A stretch of 64,000 nucleotides of DNA from the NCBI RefSeq assembly GCF_019740355.2, contig NZ_CP091819.1, positions 3,038,001-3,102,000 on the forward strand, in the 5' to 3' direction. Below are positions 44,920 to 54,708 of this stretch, one piece after another. The notes under the pieces were generated by a model. That model was not told the origin of the DNA and did not search any database. It saw nothing but the letters and a program-made list of their open reading frames with translations. The position numbers were made by a program, and so were the translations under genes. Within the stretch, counting starts at the first letter, position 1. Every line of letters starts with the position of its first letter. Origin of the DNA: Paracrocinitomix mangrovi. GTDB lineage: Bacteria; Bacteroidota; Bacteroidia; Flavobacteriales_D; Crocinitomicaceae.

Positions 44920-45572
44920 TGAGGCAGATATTTTCGATTATTTCATATTTGTTTCATCCATTTTTAATGCCTTTGTTGGGCTTATTCTTGCTTTTTGAAA
45001 CGTATACTTTACCATTTAGTATTTACAAGTTAGATGCGCTCTATTATTTTCCGGGGCAGGCTAAACAAGTACTTTATGTTGTTTTAGGAATCCTAACTTG
45101 TATTGCTCCAGGCTTGAGTTTGCTTATCATGTACTGGAATAAGTTGATCAGTAGCCTGGAAATGGAGGATAGAAAGGAAAGAACTTATCCATTTATTTTA
45201 GTCACATTCTATTTTATCCTGGCTTATATTTATTTGAAATTATCTATTCCAGAAGCCTATCAGCATCCGGCATTGATGAGTTACTTTTTTGGAATCATCT
45301 TAACTTTTGCTGTTTCCTTTGTCATTAATTTTTATGTTAAGTTAAGCTTGCATGCTGCAGCAGCTTTTGGAGTGTGTGGTATGTTGTTGGCATATTATCA
45401 AACTCAACTGGACAGTAATCTTAATGTGATCCTCATAGCTATACCCCTTGCAGGATTAGTTGCTGGCTCAAGAGTGTATTTAAAAGCACATACTTTTGCA
45501 GAAACAGTGCTAGGAATGATTGTTGGATTTGGCGTACTTTATTCAGTTGTTAAGTTGCAGCTTTACATCTAA
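44919..45572 (+). CDS. PAP2-like integral membrane protein
   Basis: A 217-residue membrane protein with about six hydrophobic helices. Two C-terminal segments resemble PAP2 phosphatase motifs in order: KLSLHAAAAFG (about 141-151) and GSRVYLKAHTFAETVLG (about 183-199), the latter like SR....H....D...G with Glu in place of Asp. The motif residues are only partly conserved, so lipid-phosphatase activity is uncertain. It is translationally coupled to rpoN (TAATG), which is a recurring order in Bacteroidota as I recall. Confidence 0.65.
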   Translation: MRQIFSIISYLFHPFLMPLLGLFLLFETYTLPFSIYKLDALYYFPGQAKQVLYVVLGILTCIAPGLSLLIMYWNKLISSLEMEDRKERTYPFILVTFYFILAYIYLKLSIPEAYQHPALMSYFFGIILTFAVSFVINFYVKLSLHAAAAFGVCGMLLAYYQTQLDSNLNVILIAIPLAGLVAGSRVYLKAHTFAETVLGMIVGFGVLYSVVKLQLYI

Positions 45573-45676
45573 TGGCACACTGCTTGTTATTTAATCTTTA
45601 TGGAGATTAATCAGATTAAAAAAAGCTTTAATTTTGTTCTCTCAATAATTATAGATTTTTCATCAAAGAAGGTATT

Positions 45677-46483
45677 ATGAGCAGATTATTAATGTCAATT
45701 TTAGCGGTAGGATTACTTGTTTCATGTGGTACAGGTAAAGATGGTAAATCAGATGTTCCAGACGGAGGATTCAATTTATTTCCGGTAGAGAAAGATAGAG
45801 AACTAGGAGCACAAGTTGCTAAAGAGATTGCCAGTAAACCTGCTGAATTTCCTATTTTGGATTCTGCTTCAAATGTGGCTGCTTACAAATACATTTATGG
45901 TGTTAGAGACAAAATTTTGGCAACTGGACAAGTAAAGCATAAAGATGATTTTTTATGGAAGATTCATATCATTAAAAACGATACAACACTTAATGCGTTT
46001 TGTACTCCTGGTGGATACATTTATTTTTATACCGGAATAATCAAATATCTTGAAAATGAAGCTCAATTGGCTGGTGTAATGGGTCATGAAATGGCTCATG
46101 CAGATTTAAGACATTCAACCCGTCAAATGACTAAGGTGTTCGGAGTTCAAATTCTTTTAGCTGCAGCTTTAGGTGACCAATCTGTATTGGGACAAATTAC
46201 TACTGGATTACTTTCATTGAAATTTTCGCGTAATCATGAAACTGAAGCTGATCATTTAGGAGTACACTATTTATGTCCAACTGAATGGCAATCTGATGGT
46301 GGAGCTGGTTTCTTTGAAAAGATTATGGCTGAAGGTGGACAAACTCCTCCTGAGTTTTTAAGTACACATCCAAGTCCGGATAATAGAGTTGAAAATTATC
46401 ACACTTGGGCGCAAGAAGAAGGATGTTCAGGAAATGCTACCAATGAAGCAGCTTTCAGAAACTTTCAGGCATTATTTGATTAA
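45677..46483 (+). CDS. M48 family metalloprotease lipoprotein
   Basis: A 268-residue lipoprotein (lipobox VSC, Cys17) of the M48 family. It has the zinc site HEMAH (137-141) with a third ligand in NHETEADHLG (near 190), and a GYIYFYTGII strand before it. It resembles BepA/LoiP-type periplasmic proteases involved in outer-membrane protein quality control. The C-terminal PEFLSTHPSPDNRVEN motif is typical for the family. No gene partner is obvious. Confidence 0.93.
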   Translation: MSRLLMSILAVGLLVSCGTGKDGKSDVPDGGFNLFPVEKDRELGAQVAKEIASKPAEFPILDSASNVAAYKYIYGVRDKILATGQVKHKDDFLWKIHIIKNDTTLNAFCTPGGYIYFYTGIIKYLENEAQLAGVMGHEMAHADLRHSTRQMTKVFGVQILLAAALGDQSVLGQITTGLLSLKFSRNHETEADHLGVHYLCPTEWQSDGGAGFFEKIMAEGGQTPPEFLSTHPSPDNRVENYHTWAQEEGCSGNATNEAAFRNFQALFD

Positions 46484-46488
46484 AAAAA

Positions 46489-46513
46489 AGTAGCGCTCAA
46501 TTGAGCACTACCT
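46489..46513. terminator. Hairpin between convergent genes
   Basis: Stem gtag.gctcaa/ttgagc.ctac with one mismatch, preceded by an A-run. It overlaps the stop of the minus-strand neighbour (46497-46499). Confidence 0.6.
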
Positions 46514-47327
46514 TTCTTGTTGTCATTTTCTTGTCTCCCTGCATGATGGTGACAAAGTAAATGCCGTCAGGTACATTTGTGTCAAATCGCCTGCTACCTT
46601 CCGATTTCTCTCTCATGATAACCTGACCAAGTGTATTAACCAGTACAAATTCGTATTGATTTTCATTTTGTGTTTCTATGTTGATTTTTTTCTCAAATGA
46701 AAACACTAAAAATTCTTCTTTTTTCTGATTGCAATAAGTACCATTGGCAATGTCAGTTAGTTGACTGGTTGCTATGTCCACTTTTTCTTTTTCAGGGGCA
46801 TAATCACCATAAACTGCAATGCGATTAAGTCTGAATCTTCCTTCTTGATAAAATGTCATGTTCAATACGAATTTAACGTATAAAAACTCCATTTTATCGG
46901 TGTGTATATCTGCGCCTAATCGTGCATCCTTATTGATTGTTTTCCAACGTTTCCCATCTGTAGAAACATAGGGAGTAACACAATGAATTGCACAATTTTC
47001 AATGATGTCTGTTTGAGCTGATAAACGCAAGTCTGTAAAACCTATCATTTCATCAATCTTTTTACTGATGCTGATATTATAATTGCCAGATTGATGCTGA
47101 AAAAATTCTAAATGATCTCTTTCAAAATAAGTTCTAGTTGCTGATGAGGTTCCAAGTACCTTCCATCCTTCAAATCCTTTTTCGGTACCAATTCCACATT
47201 GGTACAGGGTTTTCATTTTTGATGATTGCCCATTGTCTGAGCTGTTGACGGGGCTGTGTGTAATGGCTGTAGCTTTAGCTGTAAAGCATGTTATACTGAG
47301 CAGCCCAATTAGTGTTAAAGTTTTCAT
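46497..47327 (-). CDS. Secreted protein with T9SS type A sorting domain
   Basis: A 276-residue protein with signal peptide (LIGLLSITCFTAKATA). The middle (about 40-190) looks like a beta-sandwich lectin-type domain (ISKKIDEMIGFTDLRLSAQT, PYVSTDGKRWKTINKD), but no specific family was recognised. The last 65 residues form a type A sorting domain (FVLVNTLGQVIMREKS, PDGIYFVTIMQG...RKVVLN). It is transcribed toward the M48 gene, whose terminator it shares. Confidence 0.8.
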   Translation of the reverse strand: MKTLTLIGLLSITCFTAKATAITHSPVNSSDNGQSSKMKTLYQCGIGTEKGFEGWKVLGTSSATRTYFERDHLEFFQHQSGNYNISISKKIDEMIGFTDLRLSAQTDIIENCAIHCVTPYVSTDGKRWKTINKDARLGADIHTDKMEFLYVKFVLNMTFYQEGRFRLNRIAVYGDYAPEKEKVDIATSQLTDIANGTYCNQKKEEFLVFSFEKKINIETQNENQYEFVLVNTLGQVIMREKSEGSRRFDTNVPDGIYFVTIMQGDKKMTTRKVVLN

Positions 47328-47498
47328 ATCGAGGTTCGTTAAGGTTGTCTGCTAATAACATAACACCACCACCTCAATTTGGTTACTGATTAATCCTATA
47401 ATTACATCAATAAAATAATCAAATCGCTTTTGCAATTATATGACTAACCTAAAATCGTTATTTATTGTACCTTTAAAGCATACCATATAATAAACCCA

Positions 47499-48086
47499 AT
47501 GTTGAAATTCATGAAATATTTGATTTTGTTTTTATTCTCAGTGTCATTGGTAGCATGCTCTTCTGCAGATGATGAGTACTACCAAAATCAAGAAAATGAT
47601 AATGATGATGACGAAGAATTGTCAGAGTTTGACCAGGTTTTAGAGGATTTTGAAACCGCAGAACTTCCTTATGAATCGGCTACGACATACGATAGCTACA
47701 ATCCGTCTGAATATTTGAGTTCTGAAGATTATCAGCTATTGCAGTTGTACATGGTTTTTTCTGATGGATATTTTGAGGATATGTATTCTGCAACTAACAA
47801 GATTACAACAGATTCAGGTATTCAAATGATAACAGTAAGTGCTATCAATTTTGATGAAGAGTTATCAACGTATTTAATTACGTATGATGAAAGAGGTTGG
47901 TACCTCAGTAATTTGAGATTGTCCTTTGATCAGGATGTTGATGATCCTATTCAAATGGAATCTAAAGTGACGAAAGATGAAGTGGTGATTAAAACAATTG
48001 TGAATTTTGCCGGAGAGCAAATAATTTCTGAGGAAGTTTACAAAGTTAATGAAGATGGAACTTTTACTTCTGAACAAGAAGTTTAG
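47499..48086 (+). CDS. Acidic lipoprotein of unknown function
   Basis: A 195-residue lipoprotein with lipobox VAC (Cys20 if started at ATG 47499; ATG 47511 is an equally good start). Mature part begins with an Asp/Glu-rich low-complexity stretch (about 24-50), followed by a beta-rich domain (YSATNKITTDSGIQMITVSA). No family was recognised. The stop overlaps that of the convergent OmpA gene by four bases. Confidence 0.65.
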   Translation: MLKFMKYLILFLFSVSLVACSSADDEYYQNQENDNDDDEELSEFDQVLEDFETAELPYESATTYDSYNPSEYLSSEDYQLLQLYMVFSDGYFEDMYSATNKITTDSGIQMITVSAINFDEELSTYLITYDERGWYLSNLRLSFDQDVDDPIQMESKVTKDEVVIKTIVNFAGEQIISEEVYKVNEDGTFTSEQEV

Positions 48087-49786
48087 TCAGAAACAAATTC
48101 AATCTCAATTCGACGGTTGATATCTCGTCCCCATTTGTAGCGGTTTGGAGCAATTGGATTTTCAGATCCCCAACCTTTGTGATACAATCTATTTTCGGCA
48201 ATCCCATTGGTAACTAAAAAGTTGTAAACGGCTTTGGCTCTTTCTTCTGAAAGTACCTGGTTGTTTTCCTCAATTCCTGAAGCATCAGTATATCCGTTGA
48301 TGTTAATGCGCACATTTTTGTGCTCTTTCATGTAAGACACCAATCCATTTAACATCTCAACTCCAAATCCATCTACTGGTAATTCAGCACTGCTTGATTT
48401 AAATATTAATGAATCAATAATGAAGGTGCTTCCTAAATCATTTGAACCTTGATTGTTTAAGAAGTAAGAAAAATAGCTGTGCTCAAGTGCGGCTTCATCA
48501 AACACGTTTGGATCATTGTACAATTCCTCATTTACTAGTTGGTCTCCACCATGAACAGTTTTAGCCAAAACCTTGATTTCAATTCTTCTATTACCTTCTC
48601 TAGTACTTTTATATCTATTACTATAAATAGGTTTTTTTGGACCATAACCGGCATATGTAATTCTATCTTCAGGATATCCAGAACTGATTAAATGATCATA
48701 AACAAACTTTGCTCTGCTTCTAGATAAAGAAACATTCTTTTCATAAGATCCCGAATTGTCTGTATATCCACCTACTTCAATTTTCAAATTCGGATCTCCA
48801 TCTAAGGCCTTTTTTAAGTTGATGATATCAGCGTTTGAACTAATTCCCGGAAAAGTAGTTTTACCCGGCCCGAATTTTACGTTATATAGTACAATATCAA
48901 ACCCTACAGGAATAGCTTCAGGAACTACAACTAAGTGTTCAATTTCAATGTGTAACTGAGTACTATCAATATGCTCTGGCATTGGAGGACATAGACACTT
49001 TTGAAGAGAGTCAGAAATCATGAATTCAGGATAAGGTTGAAATTCTTTGATTCTTTCTCTTTGCGTTTGATATCTTGGACTTGTATTGGCACCATCTGTT
49101 CCTAAATCCCAATAGTTTACTGCGTCCCAATCAGAAAATCCACAAAACTGCTTTAAAATAACCGCCGAAATATAACCTGAAGCATGCCATCCATTCCAAC
49201 AATGTAAATATACAGGTCCTGTCTCTTCTTGAGTAGCCGCATTGTAGGTCATCTTTATCATTTCATACACATGAGACGAATCGTAATAATCATATTGATA
49301 ATACTTAAAATTATTCCAGCTGTTATCTACACAATTACAAGTGTCTCCAATAGGAGATTCTTCAAAGTTTTGACGGTATAAATAAACACCTGCAGAAAAT
49401 CCTTCTTTACACAAGCCGCTCATTCCATCTAAAGGAAGAGGATTTTGATTTTTTCTTTTATCTGTTTTATGAAAATAGTTGTTGGCACCTCCTCTATAAG
49501 CAACACCATGTAAAATTGGTCGCATATTTCTGGTACCATACAAGCTATCAAATCCATCACCTTTATTGTTGGTGATTTTGTACATCAAATCAGTTTCAAC
49601 ATACCGATTTTTGTAGAATTCATGATTCATTCTAAAATTGCCTTCTACCGCAAAGAGTGAGTCATAATTAACTGGTTTTGTAGTATCCGCGATAATAAAA
49701 GAGTTTAACCCAACTTTTATGGTGTCATCTTGACCCCACGAAAATTGCGCTAAAAACATTGCCGTTATTCCCAAAACCCATTTCAT
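48083..49786 (-). CDS. Secreted protein: tyrosine-phosphatase-like domain (Arg lost) plus two OmpA domains
   Basis: A 567-residue exported protein (signal peptide ends near FSWGQ). Residues about 85-235 look like a cysteine-based protein tyrosine/dual-specificity phosphatase: VAYRGGANNYF and YLHCWNGWHASG. The HCX5R loop is present as His195-Cys196-WNGWH-Ala202, so the catalytic Arg is replaced by Ala. Two OmpA peptidoglycan-binding domains follow at 295-405 (VGGYTDNSGSYEKN, YGPKKPIYSNR) and 455-567 (INGYTDASGIEENN, WGSENPIAPNRY). The start ATG 49784-49786 lies directly after a promoter -7 box. The protein is probably periplasmic and bound to peptidoglycan; the phosphatase-like part may be a binding rather than catalytic domain. 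The upstream GTG 49787 is less likely. Confidence 0.8.
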   Translation of the reverse strand: MKWVLGITAMFLAQFSWGQDDTIKVGLNSFIIADTTKPVNYDSLFAVEGNFRMNHEFYKNRYVETDLMYKITNNKGDGFDSLYGTRNMRPILHGVAYRGGANNYFHKTDKRKNQNPLPLDGMSGLCKEGFSAGVYLYRQNFEESPIGDTCNCVDNSWNNFKYYQYDYYDSSHVYEMIKMTYNAATQEETGPVYLHCWNGWHASGYISAVILKQFCGFSDWDAVNYWDLGTDGANTSPRYQTQRERIKEFQPYPEFMISDSLQKCLCPPMPEHIDSTQLHIEIEHLVVVPEAIPVGFDIVLYNVKFGPGKTTFPGISSNADIINLKKALDGDPNLKIEVGGYTDNSGSYEKNVSLSRSRAKFVYDHLISSGYPEDRITYAGYGPKKPIYSNRYKSTREGNRRIEIKVLAKTVHGGDQLVNEELYNDPNVFDEAALEHSYFSYFLNNQGSNDLGSTFIIDSLIFKSSSAELPVDGFGVEMLNGLVSYMKEHKNVRININGYTDASGIEENNQVLSEERAKAVYNFLVTNGIAENRLYHKGWGSENPIAPNRYKWGRDINRRIEIEFVSD

Positions 49787-49791
49787 CACTA

Positions 49792-49825
49792 CAAAATTAC
49801 GGTCATTCTATTGCATCATTGCAAA
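49792..49825 (-). promoter_or_regulatory. Promoter for the phosphatase-like/OmpA gene, near-leaderless
   Basis: Minus strand TTTG (49822-49825), 22 bp and TAATTTTG (49792-49799). The ATG begins only five bases after the -7 box, so transcript and coding start would nearly coincide. Confidence 0.6.
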
Positions 49826-49893
49826 GGTCATGCTAAAGTTTTACACAGCTTTTTATTCGTAAAGCATAAATGATTAATCGCAAGGCGGCTGAG

Positions 49894-50487
49894 TTAAGAT
49901 ATAACTCCTTGTTGGCTGAGCATGCGTTTTACATATTTTCCAATAATATCAAACTCTAGATTTACCTTATCTCCAACTTTTAGTTTTCCAAAATTGGTGT
50001 GTTCCAAAGTAAATGGAATAATATGAACAGAAAAACGGTTTTTTTCTGATTGTACTACGGTTAAACTAACACCATTAACGGTAATAGATCCTTTAGGTAC
50101 TGTTACATCATCAAAATTGTATTCAAATACAAACTCGGTACTACCTTCATGATTAATGATTTCAATACAACTGGCAGTTGTGTCTACATGTCCCTGAACA
50201 ATATGACCATCTAATCGACCACCCATTTGCATACAACGTTCTACATTAACCACATCTCCAATTGATAAATCACCCAAATTGGTGCGTTTTAGTGTTTCGT
50301 CAATAGCGGTTAAAGTATAGTTGCTTCCTTCTATTGAAACCACGGTAAGACAACAACCATTATGAGCTACACTTTGGTCTATTTTTAATTCATTCGTAAA
50401 AGGACAACTAAATGTGAAGTGAACGTTGGTGTCCTCTTTTATTATGTTTTCTACTTTGGCCAATGCCTCAATTATGCCTGTAAACAT
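49894..50487 (-). CDS. ribE: Riboflavin synthase, alpha subunit
   Basis: A 197-residue riboflavin synthase with the expected start MFTGIIEALAKVENI and two tandem lumazine-binding domains (about 1-88 and 97-190). Motifs: HNGCCLTVV and VNGVSLTVV in the two halves, GRLDGHIVQGHVDTTA between. It makes riboflavin from two 6,7-dimethyl-8-ribityllumazine molecules. The gene follows the stop of a T9SS type B protein with no gap (TAAATG), an odd pairing. Both rib-gene names ribC and ribE are in use. Confidence 0.97.
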   Translation of the reverse strand: MFTGIIEALAKVENIIKEDTNVHFTFSCPFTNELKIDQSVAHNGCCLTVVSIEGSNYTLTAIDETLKRTNLGDLSIGDVVNVERCMQMGGRLDGHIVQGHVDTTASCIEIINHEGSTEFVFEYNFDDVTVPKGSITVNGVSLTVVQSEKNRFSVHIIPFTLEHTNFGKLKVGDKVNLEFDIIGKYVKRMLSQQGVIS

Positions 50488-53094
50488 TTAATGTTGTGAA
50501 TTAATTATGGTGATATTTCCTTGGAATTCTCTACTTACCAATCCTGATAATTTGATTTCATATACCGTAATAGTGTAGAAATAAACACCATCATTGCATA
50601 CTTTACCTTCAAGATTTACTCCGTCCCAGTCAATCTGAGGGTCTGTTGTTTCGTAAACCAGGTCTCCCCAACGACTAAATATTTGAAGTTCTATGTGATC
50701 TACAAATTTATAAGGAAGCAATGGATGATATAAATCATTTGCTCCCGAGTTATCAGGTGTAAATACGTTTGGTAAATCATAAACTCCATCACAGTTGTCT
50801 ATACACGCAATATTGGATGGTTCCGACTCATTTCCATATTGTGCAGAATCTATAGCAGTAATGTAATAACAACCGGCAATACTACCGCGATCGGCATGGG
50901 TAAATGAAGTATCAAATTGAGAATTAAAAGAAGTCAAAAATTCCAAACTATCGCCTTCAAAAGCAGCAAAATATAAGTTGTAACTCATTACATCATCAGC
51001 ACATGAATTGTTTGGATTGGTCCAGGTTAAATAAGTTTCTTCTACATCACAATCACCGTCAATAAATAGTTCCGGTGGACATGGAGCTGTTAAATCAATA
51101 GGTGATCCGCAAACTTCTTGCGACCAGTTTTCAATAGGGTTTACTATTCCACCAGAAGAATAACTTCCAATGGTTTTAATTTTATAACAGTAATCTGCAC
51201 CATTTACTAAACCTGTGTCTACATACCCAATTGAATTTGTTGTGCCGATTAAATTAAATATTCCACTGCCGGCAAATGTTTCTCTATATATTTCATATGA
51301 AGTATTGTTCCATGGAATAGATTCTGTCCAGTTCAATTCTAATTGATTGTCATTTGGAGTTAAGGATAGATAAATGGAAGAAGCGGTAACAGAAGAACCG
51401 ACTAAAATCCCATCATTATACAATTCTACTCGATAGGTGTAAGGGTTGTTTTCTGTATCCAAATTACTGTCTTCAAAAGTTGTATCCGGATTAATAATTG
51501 ATGTTTGAGGTGATGTTGTTAGCACAAGTGATTCGGTACCAGAGTAACCTTGAATACGGTAGAGTTGATAGTGATAGGGACCTGTGAATGATAATGTGTC
51601 AAGTTCTTTAGGATATGCCCATTTTACAGTATCTGTTCCTGTAGAAGGATTAGTAGTGTTTATGGAAACGTGCGTCAAAACAGGGATTTCAAAATTCAAG
51701 TGCTCACAGTCTATATTAGATAAACAACTTTCAACACCATTTGAATTGACAGCAGTCACTAAATAACAATAATCATTACCTACTACAATTGGACTATTGT
51801 CAATGTAAAATGTATCTGTCGTTGTTCCTACCAGTTCGTAACCTAATCCCTCTGCTGCTCCATTTGAACAACAATTTTCAGCTTCTGTAAGTGAGTCTGT
51901 ATTTCGATAAATATTATAATGATCAATGTTTCCACAAACTGAAGGGTTCCAATTTATTACCATGGTACTTCCTGAGGGGGTAACATTCACATTTTGCACT
52001 GGTGGGATGTTTACTTTAATTCTGAAAGTTGACAAATCTTCCAATGGTACATTAGGGTCATTGTCCACTGCATGAACTATAATGTTGTAGTAATTGTTAG
52101 TGGCATCTTCACAATTGGGCAACCACATAAAGGTCCCTACTGCCGTATCAGCAGCTGTTGAATCCACAAATAATGCAGGATTGTTACCCACGTTGAAAAT
52201 AGCGCCTGTTGCACTAACAGTCACAACATCTCCAGCATTTGGATCTGCTGCAACAAAGTCAATTTCAACTTGGTTTCCTGCAAAAACACAGGTGTCTGAA
52301 ACGTCTTTAATTACAGGAGGATCATTGTTGCATGCCTTTACTGTCAATTGCATATCCTGAATGACTGATCCTACATAAAATCCATTTCTCCATTCAGTAA
52401 TTTTAATGGCCAAATTGTATTCTCCTTGAAATTGTGGTGAATCCCAGCAAAGCGTTCCAGTAATTGGGTCTATTGTCATAGTTCCACCACCAACTGCATC
52501 AGGGTATTCATAAATTTCAGGCATGATCATTTCCAAACAATCTTCTCCTCTACAAGGCACCAAAGAGTAACTTAAACTGTCTCCATCAGGATCATAGGCT
52601 GATAAATTGTAACAGTATAGTTTATTCAGACAAGCAAATTCAGGACAAGGACAATCTTCAATAACCAATGAATTATTAGGTGTTCCAATAAATGGTGAAA
52701 TAACCAACTCTGTTTGGATACAAAATACTTTGTCAACCGAATTTGTAATATTTAAAATATTTGAATTCCTGTTTGGATCTTCAACACTTATAATATAGGA
52801 TGAAGGACCTGTAAATGTATGCGAGCCAATGTATGTGTTTATTTGAACGTCGTATGCTTGAATAAAATCAATTGGCGTTTGTCTGGGAATAGTGTCCATT
52901 GAACCATCACCCCAACTGACTTGTAGTTCAGGTCTATCAGCATCACTTGATGTTTTTGTACAAGTGGTAATAGTAAATTCATAAGTGTATCCACTAATGT
53001 GTCTGTAGGTAATAGATCCTGAACGATTGTGCGTTGCTCCGGCTCCAAAAGCCGTGAACAAAAATATGATCAGATATGTGATTTTTAACCTCAA
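50488..53094 (-). CDS. Large secreted protein with FN3-like repeats and T9SS type B domain
   Basis: An 868-residue exported protein starting at TTG 53092-53094. After a signal peptide (LIIFLFTAFGAGA) come beta-rich modules. A cadherin-like segment (near 170-310: PDGDSLSYSLVPC, DPNAGDVVTVSATG) is followed by several fibronectin-III-like units (about 320-770) with patterns such as YNIYRNTDSLTEAE and GADYCYKIKTIGSY. The last 90 residues form a type B/CHU_C domain (LPNVFTPDNSGANDLY, FSRWGDLVYET, DWDG). Two TAATTTTG boxes at 53146-53161 are possible -7 elements without good -33 box. It precedes riboflavin synthase with no gap. Confidence 0.9.
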   Translation of the reverse strand: MRLKITYLIIFLFTAFGAGATHNRSGSITYRHISGYTYEFTITTCTKTSSDADRPELQVSWGDGSMDTIPRQTPIDFIQAYDVQINTYIGSHTFTGPSSYIISVEDPNRNSNILNITNSVDKVFCIQTELVISPFIGTPNNSLVIEDCPCPEFACLNKLYCYNLSAYDPDGDSLSYSLVPCRGEDCLEMIMPEIYEYPDAVGGGTMTIDPITGTLCWDSPQFQGEYNLAIKITEWRNGFYVGSVIQDMQLTVKACNNDPPVIKDVSDTCVFAGNQVEIDFVAADPNAGDVVTVSATGAIFNVGNNPALFVDSTAADTAVGTFMWLPNCEDATNNYYNIIVHAVDNDPNVPLEDLSTFRIKVNIPPVQNVNVTPSGSTMVINWNPSVCGNIDHYNIYRNTDSLTEAENCCSNGAAEGLGYELVGTTTDTFYIDNSPIVVGNDYCYLVTAVNSNGVESCLSNIDCEHLNFEIPVLTHVSINTTNPSTGTDTVKWAYPKELDTLSFTGPYHYQLYRIQGYSGTESLVLTTSPQTSIINPDTTFEDSNLDTENNPYTYRVELYNDGILVGSSVTASSIYLSLTPNDNQLELNWTESIPWNNTSYEIYRETFAGSGIFNLIGTTNSIGYVDTGLVNGADYCYKIKTIGSYSSGGIVNPIENWSQEVCGSPIDLTAPCPPELFIDGDCDVEETYLTWTNPNNSCADDVMSYNLYFAAFEGDSLEFLTSFNSQFDTSFTHADRGSIAGCYYITAIDSAQYGNESEPSNIACIDNCDGVYDLPNVFTPDNSGANDLYHPLLPYKFVDHIELQIFSRWGDLVYETTDPQIDWDGVNLEGKVCNDGVYFYTITVYEIKLSGLVSREFQGNITIINSQH

Positions 53095-53304
53095 CTTCAG
53101 TGCTGATAAATTGACCTACGCAATTTTTTGAAATTCGCAGGCTTACAAAATTACAAAATTACTAAGGTGTATGCTAATAATATAACGCATTTTACTGTGC
53201 TTTAGTTGATATCGGTTCAATTAATTTAATGCATCTACTTTATGAATCTTCCAAAGGTGATACAACCACAAAAAAAAGACTAACTTTATGCAAATTTTGA
53301 ATAC

Positions 53305-54708
53305 ATGCACATACAAGCTGAAATACAACAAAAATCTAAGAGTAATAACACTATTTATCTACTGAAAAAAGCCAAAGAGATTGAGTCATATAATCTTACT
53401 AAAAAGGCTTCTTCATACGTTGAAGATCAATTGAAAGATGGCAAGTTCGTGGAACAATCTATGGGTAGTGGAATAGGCGCTATGAAAATTGGTAAACTAG
53501 CAGATGCTTATGATAGAGATGAAATTAGAAAATTTGGTGCTCAGGTTTACAAAAGTTTAGCAAATCATTGTGACGATATCCAAGTAGAAAGCCCTTCAAA
53601 AGAAGCTATTGAATTGTTTGTTGAGGGGTTTGCTTTGAGTGCTTATAAGTTTGATAAATACCTTTCAAAAAAGAAAGAGAACAAGCTTAAAGCGGTGTAT
53701 ACTACAAATCAAAAAGCAGATTTGAACACAGTAATGCACATTGTTGAAGCCACTAATTGGGCCAGAACCTTAGTTAATGAGCCGGTTTCATACTTGACAG
53801 CTTCACAATTCAGTGCAGATATTGTAGAAAAATGTAAAGATTCAGGTGTAAAAGTTGAGGTACTTGAAAAAGCTAAAATTGAAAGCCTAAAAATGGGTGG
53901 ATTGTTGGCTGTAAATAAAGGTTCAATAGACCCTCCTACTTTTACAATTATGGAATGGAAGCCTAAAAAGGTGACCAATAAAAAACCAATTGTTTTGGTT
54001 GGTAAAGGTATCGTTTATGATACCGGAGGTTTGAGTTTAAAACCTACTGCTAATTCAATGGATATGATGAAGTGTGATATGGCAGGTGGAGCAGCAATGG
54101 CGGCGACAATTTATGCTGTTGCTAAATTGAATCTTCCAATACATGTGATCACCTTAATTCCGGCTACGGATAATAGACCCGGAGGTAATGCATACGCTCC
54201 CGGAGATATCATCACCATGTTTAACGGAATGACAGTTGAGGTTTTAAATACGGATGCTGAAGGTAGAATGGCATTAGCAGATGCTTTGGCTTATTCAGAT
54301 AAATTTAAACCTGAATTAGTAATTGATGCTGCTACTTTGACCGGTGCTGCTGCTCGCGCAATTGGAGTTCATGCTTCAGTTGTGATGGGAAATGCAGATA
54401 AAGCTGAATTGGATTTATTAGAAGAAGCAGGAAACCACACTTTTGATAGAATAGCCAGCTTTCCATTTTGGAGAGAATATGGTGATGAAATGAAATCCAA
54501 AATAGCAGATTTAAAAAACTTGGGAGGTGCTGAAGCCGGTATGATTACGGCAGGTAAATTTTTAGAAAACTTTACCTCATCTCCTTATATACACTTGGAT
54601 ATTGCAGGACCATCTTTTATTTTATCTGAAAAAGGTTATAATCCGGCTGGCGGAACAGGAACCGCAGTTAGGTTGTTGGTTGAATTCCTTAAAAGAAAGG
54701 CCAAATAA
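53305..54708 (+). CDS. Leucyl aminopeptidase (M17 family)
   Basis: A 467-residue M17 cytosolic aminopeptidase. The C-terminal catalytic half has the metal/active site motifs VGKGIVYDTGGLSLKPT, MKCDMAGGAAM and NTDAEGRMALADAL; the N-terminal half (1-150) is the more variable regulatory domain. It removes N-terminal amino acids during peptide turnover and needs two divalent metal ions. Its stop is directly followed by the pdxA start (TAAATG), so the pair is likely an operon. Confidence 0.95.
   Translation: MHIQAEIQQKSKSNNTIYLLKKAKEIESYNLTKKASSYVEDQLKDGKFVEQSMGSGIGAMKIGKLADAYDRDEIRKFGAQVYKSLANHCDDIQVESPSKEAIELFVEGFALSAYKFDKYLSKKKENKLKAVYTTNQKADLNTVMHIVEATNWARTLVNEPVSYLTASQFSADIVEKCKDSGVKVEVLEKAKIESLKMGGLLAVNKGSIDPPTFTIMEWKPKKVTNKKPIVLVGKGIVYDTGGLSLKPTANSMDMMKCDMAGGAAMAATIYAVAKLNLPIHVITLIPATDNRPGGNAYAPGDIITMFNGMTVEVLNTDAEGRMALADALAYSDKFKPELVIDAATLTGAAARAIGVHASVVMGNADKAELDLLEEAGNHTFDRIASFPFWREYGDEMKSKIADLKNLGGAEAGMITAGKFLENFTSSPYIHLDIAGPSFILSEKGYNPAGGTGTAVRLLVEFLKRKAK

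Noticed and set aside
53146-53161. Two tandem TAATTTTG boxes upstream of 53094
   Set aside because: No TTTG at the right distance, and the leader would be long; only mentioned with the gene.
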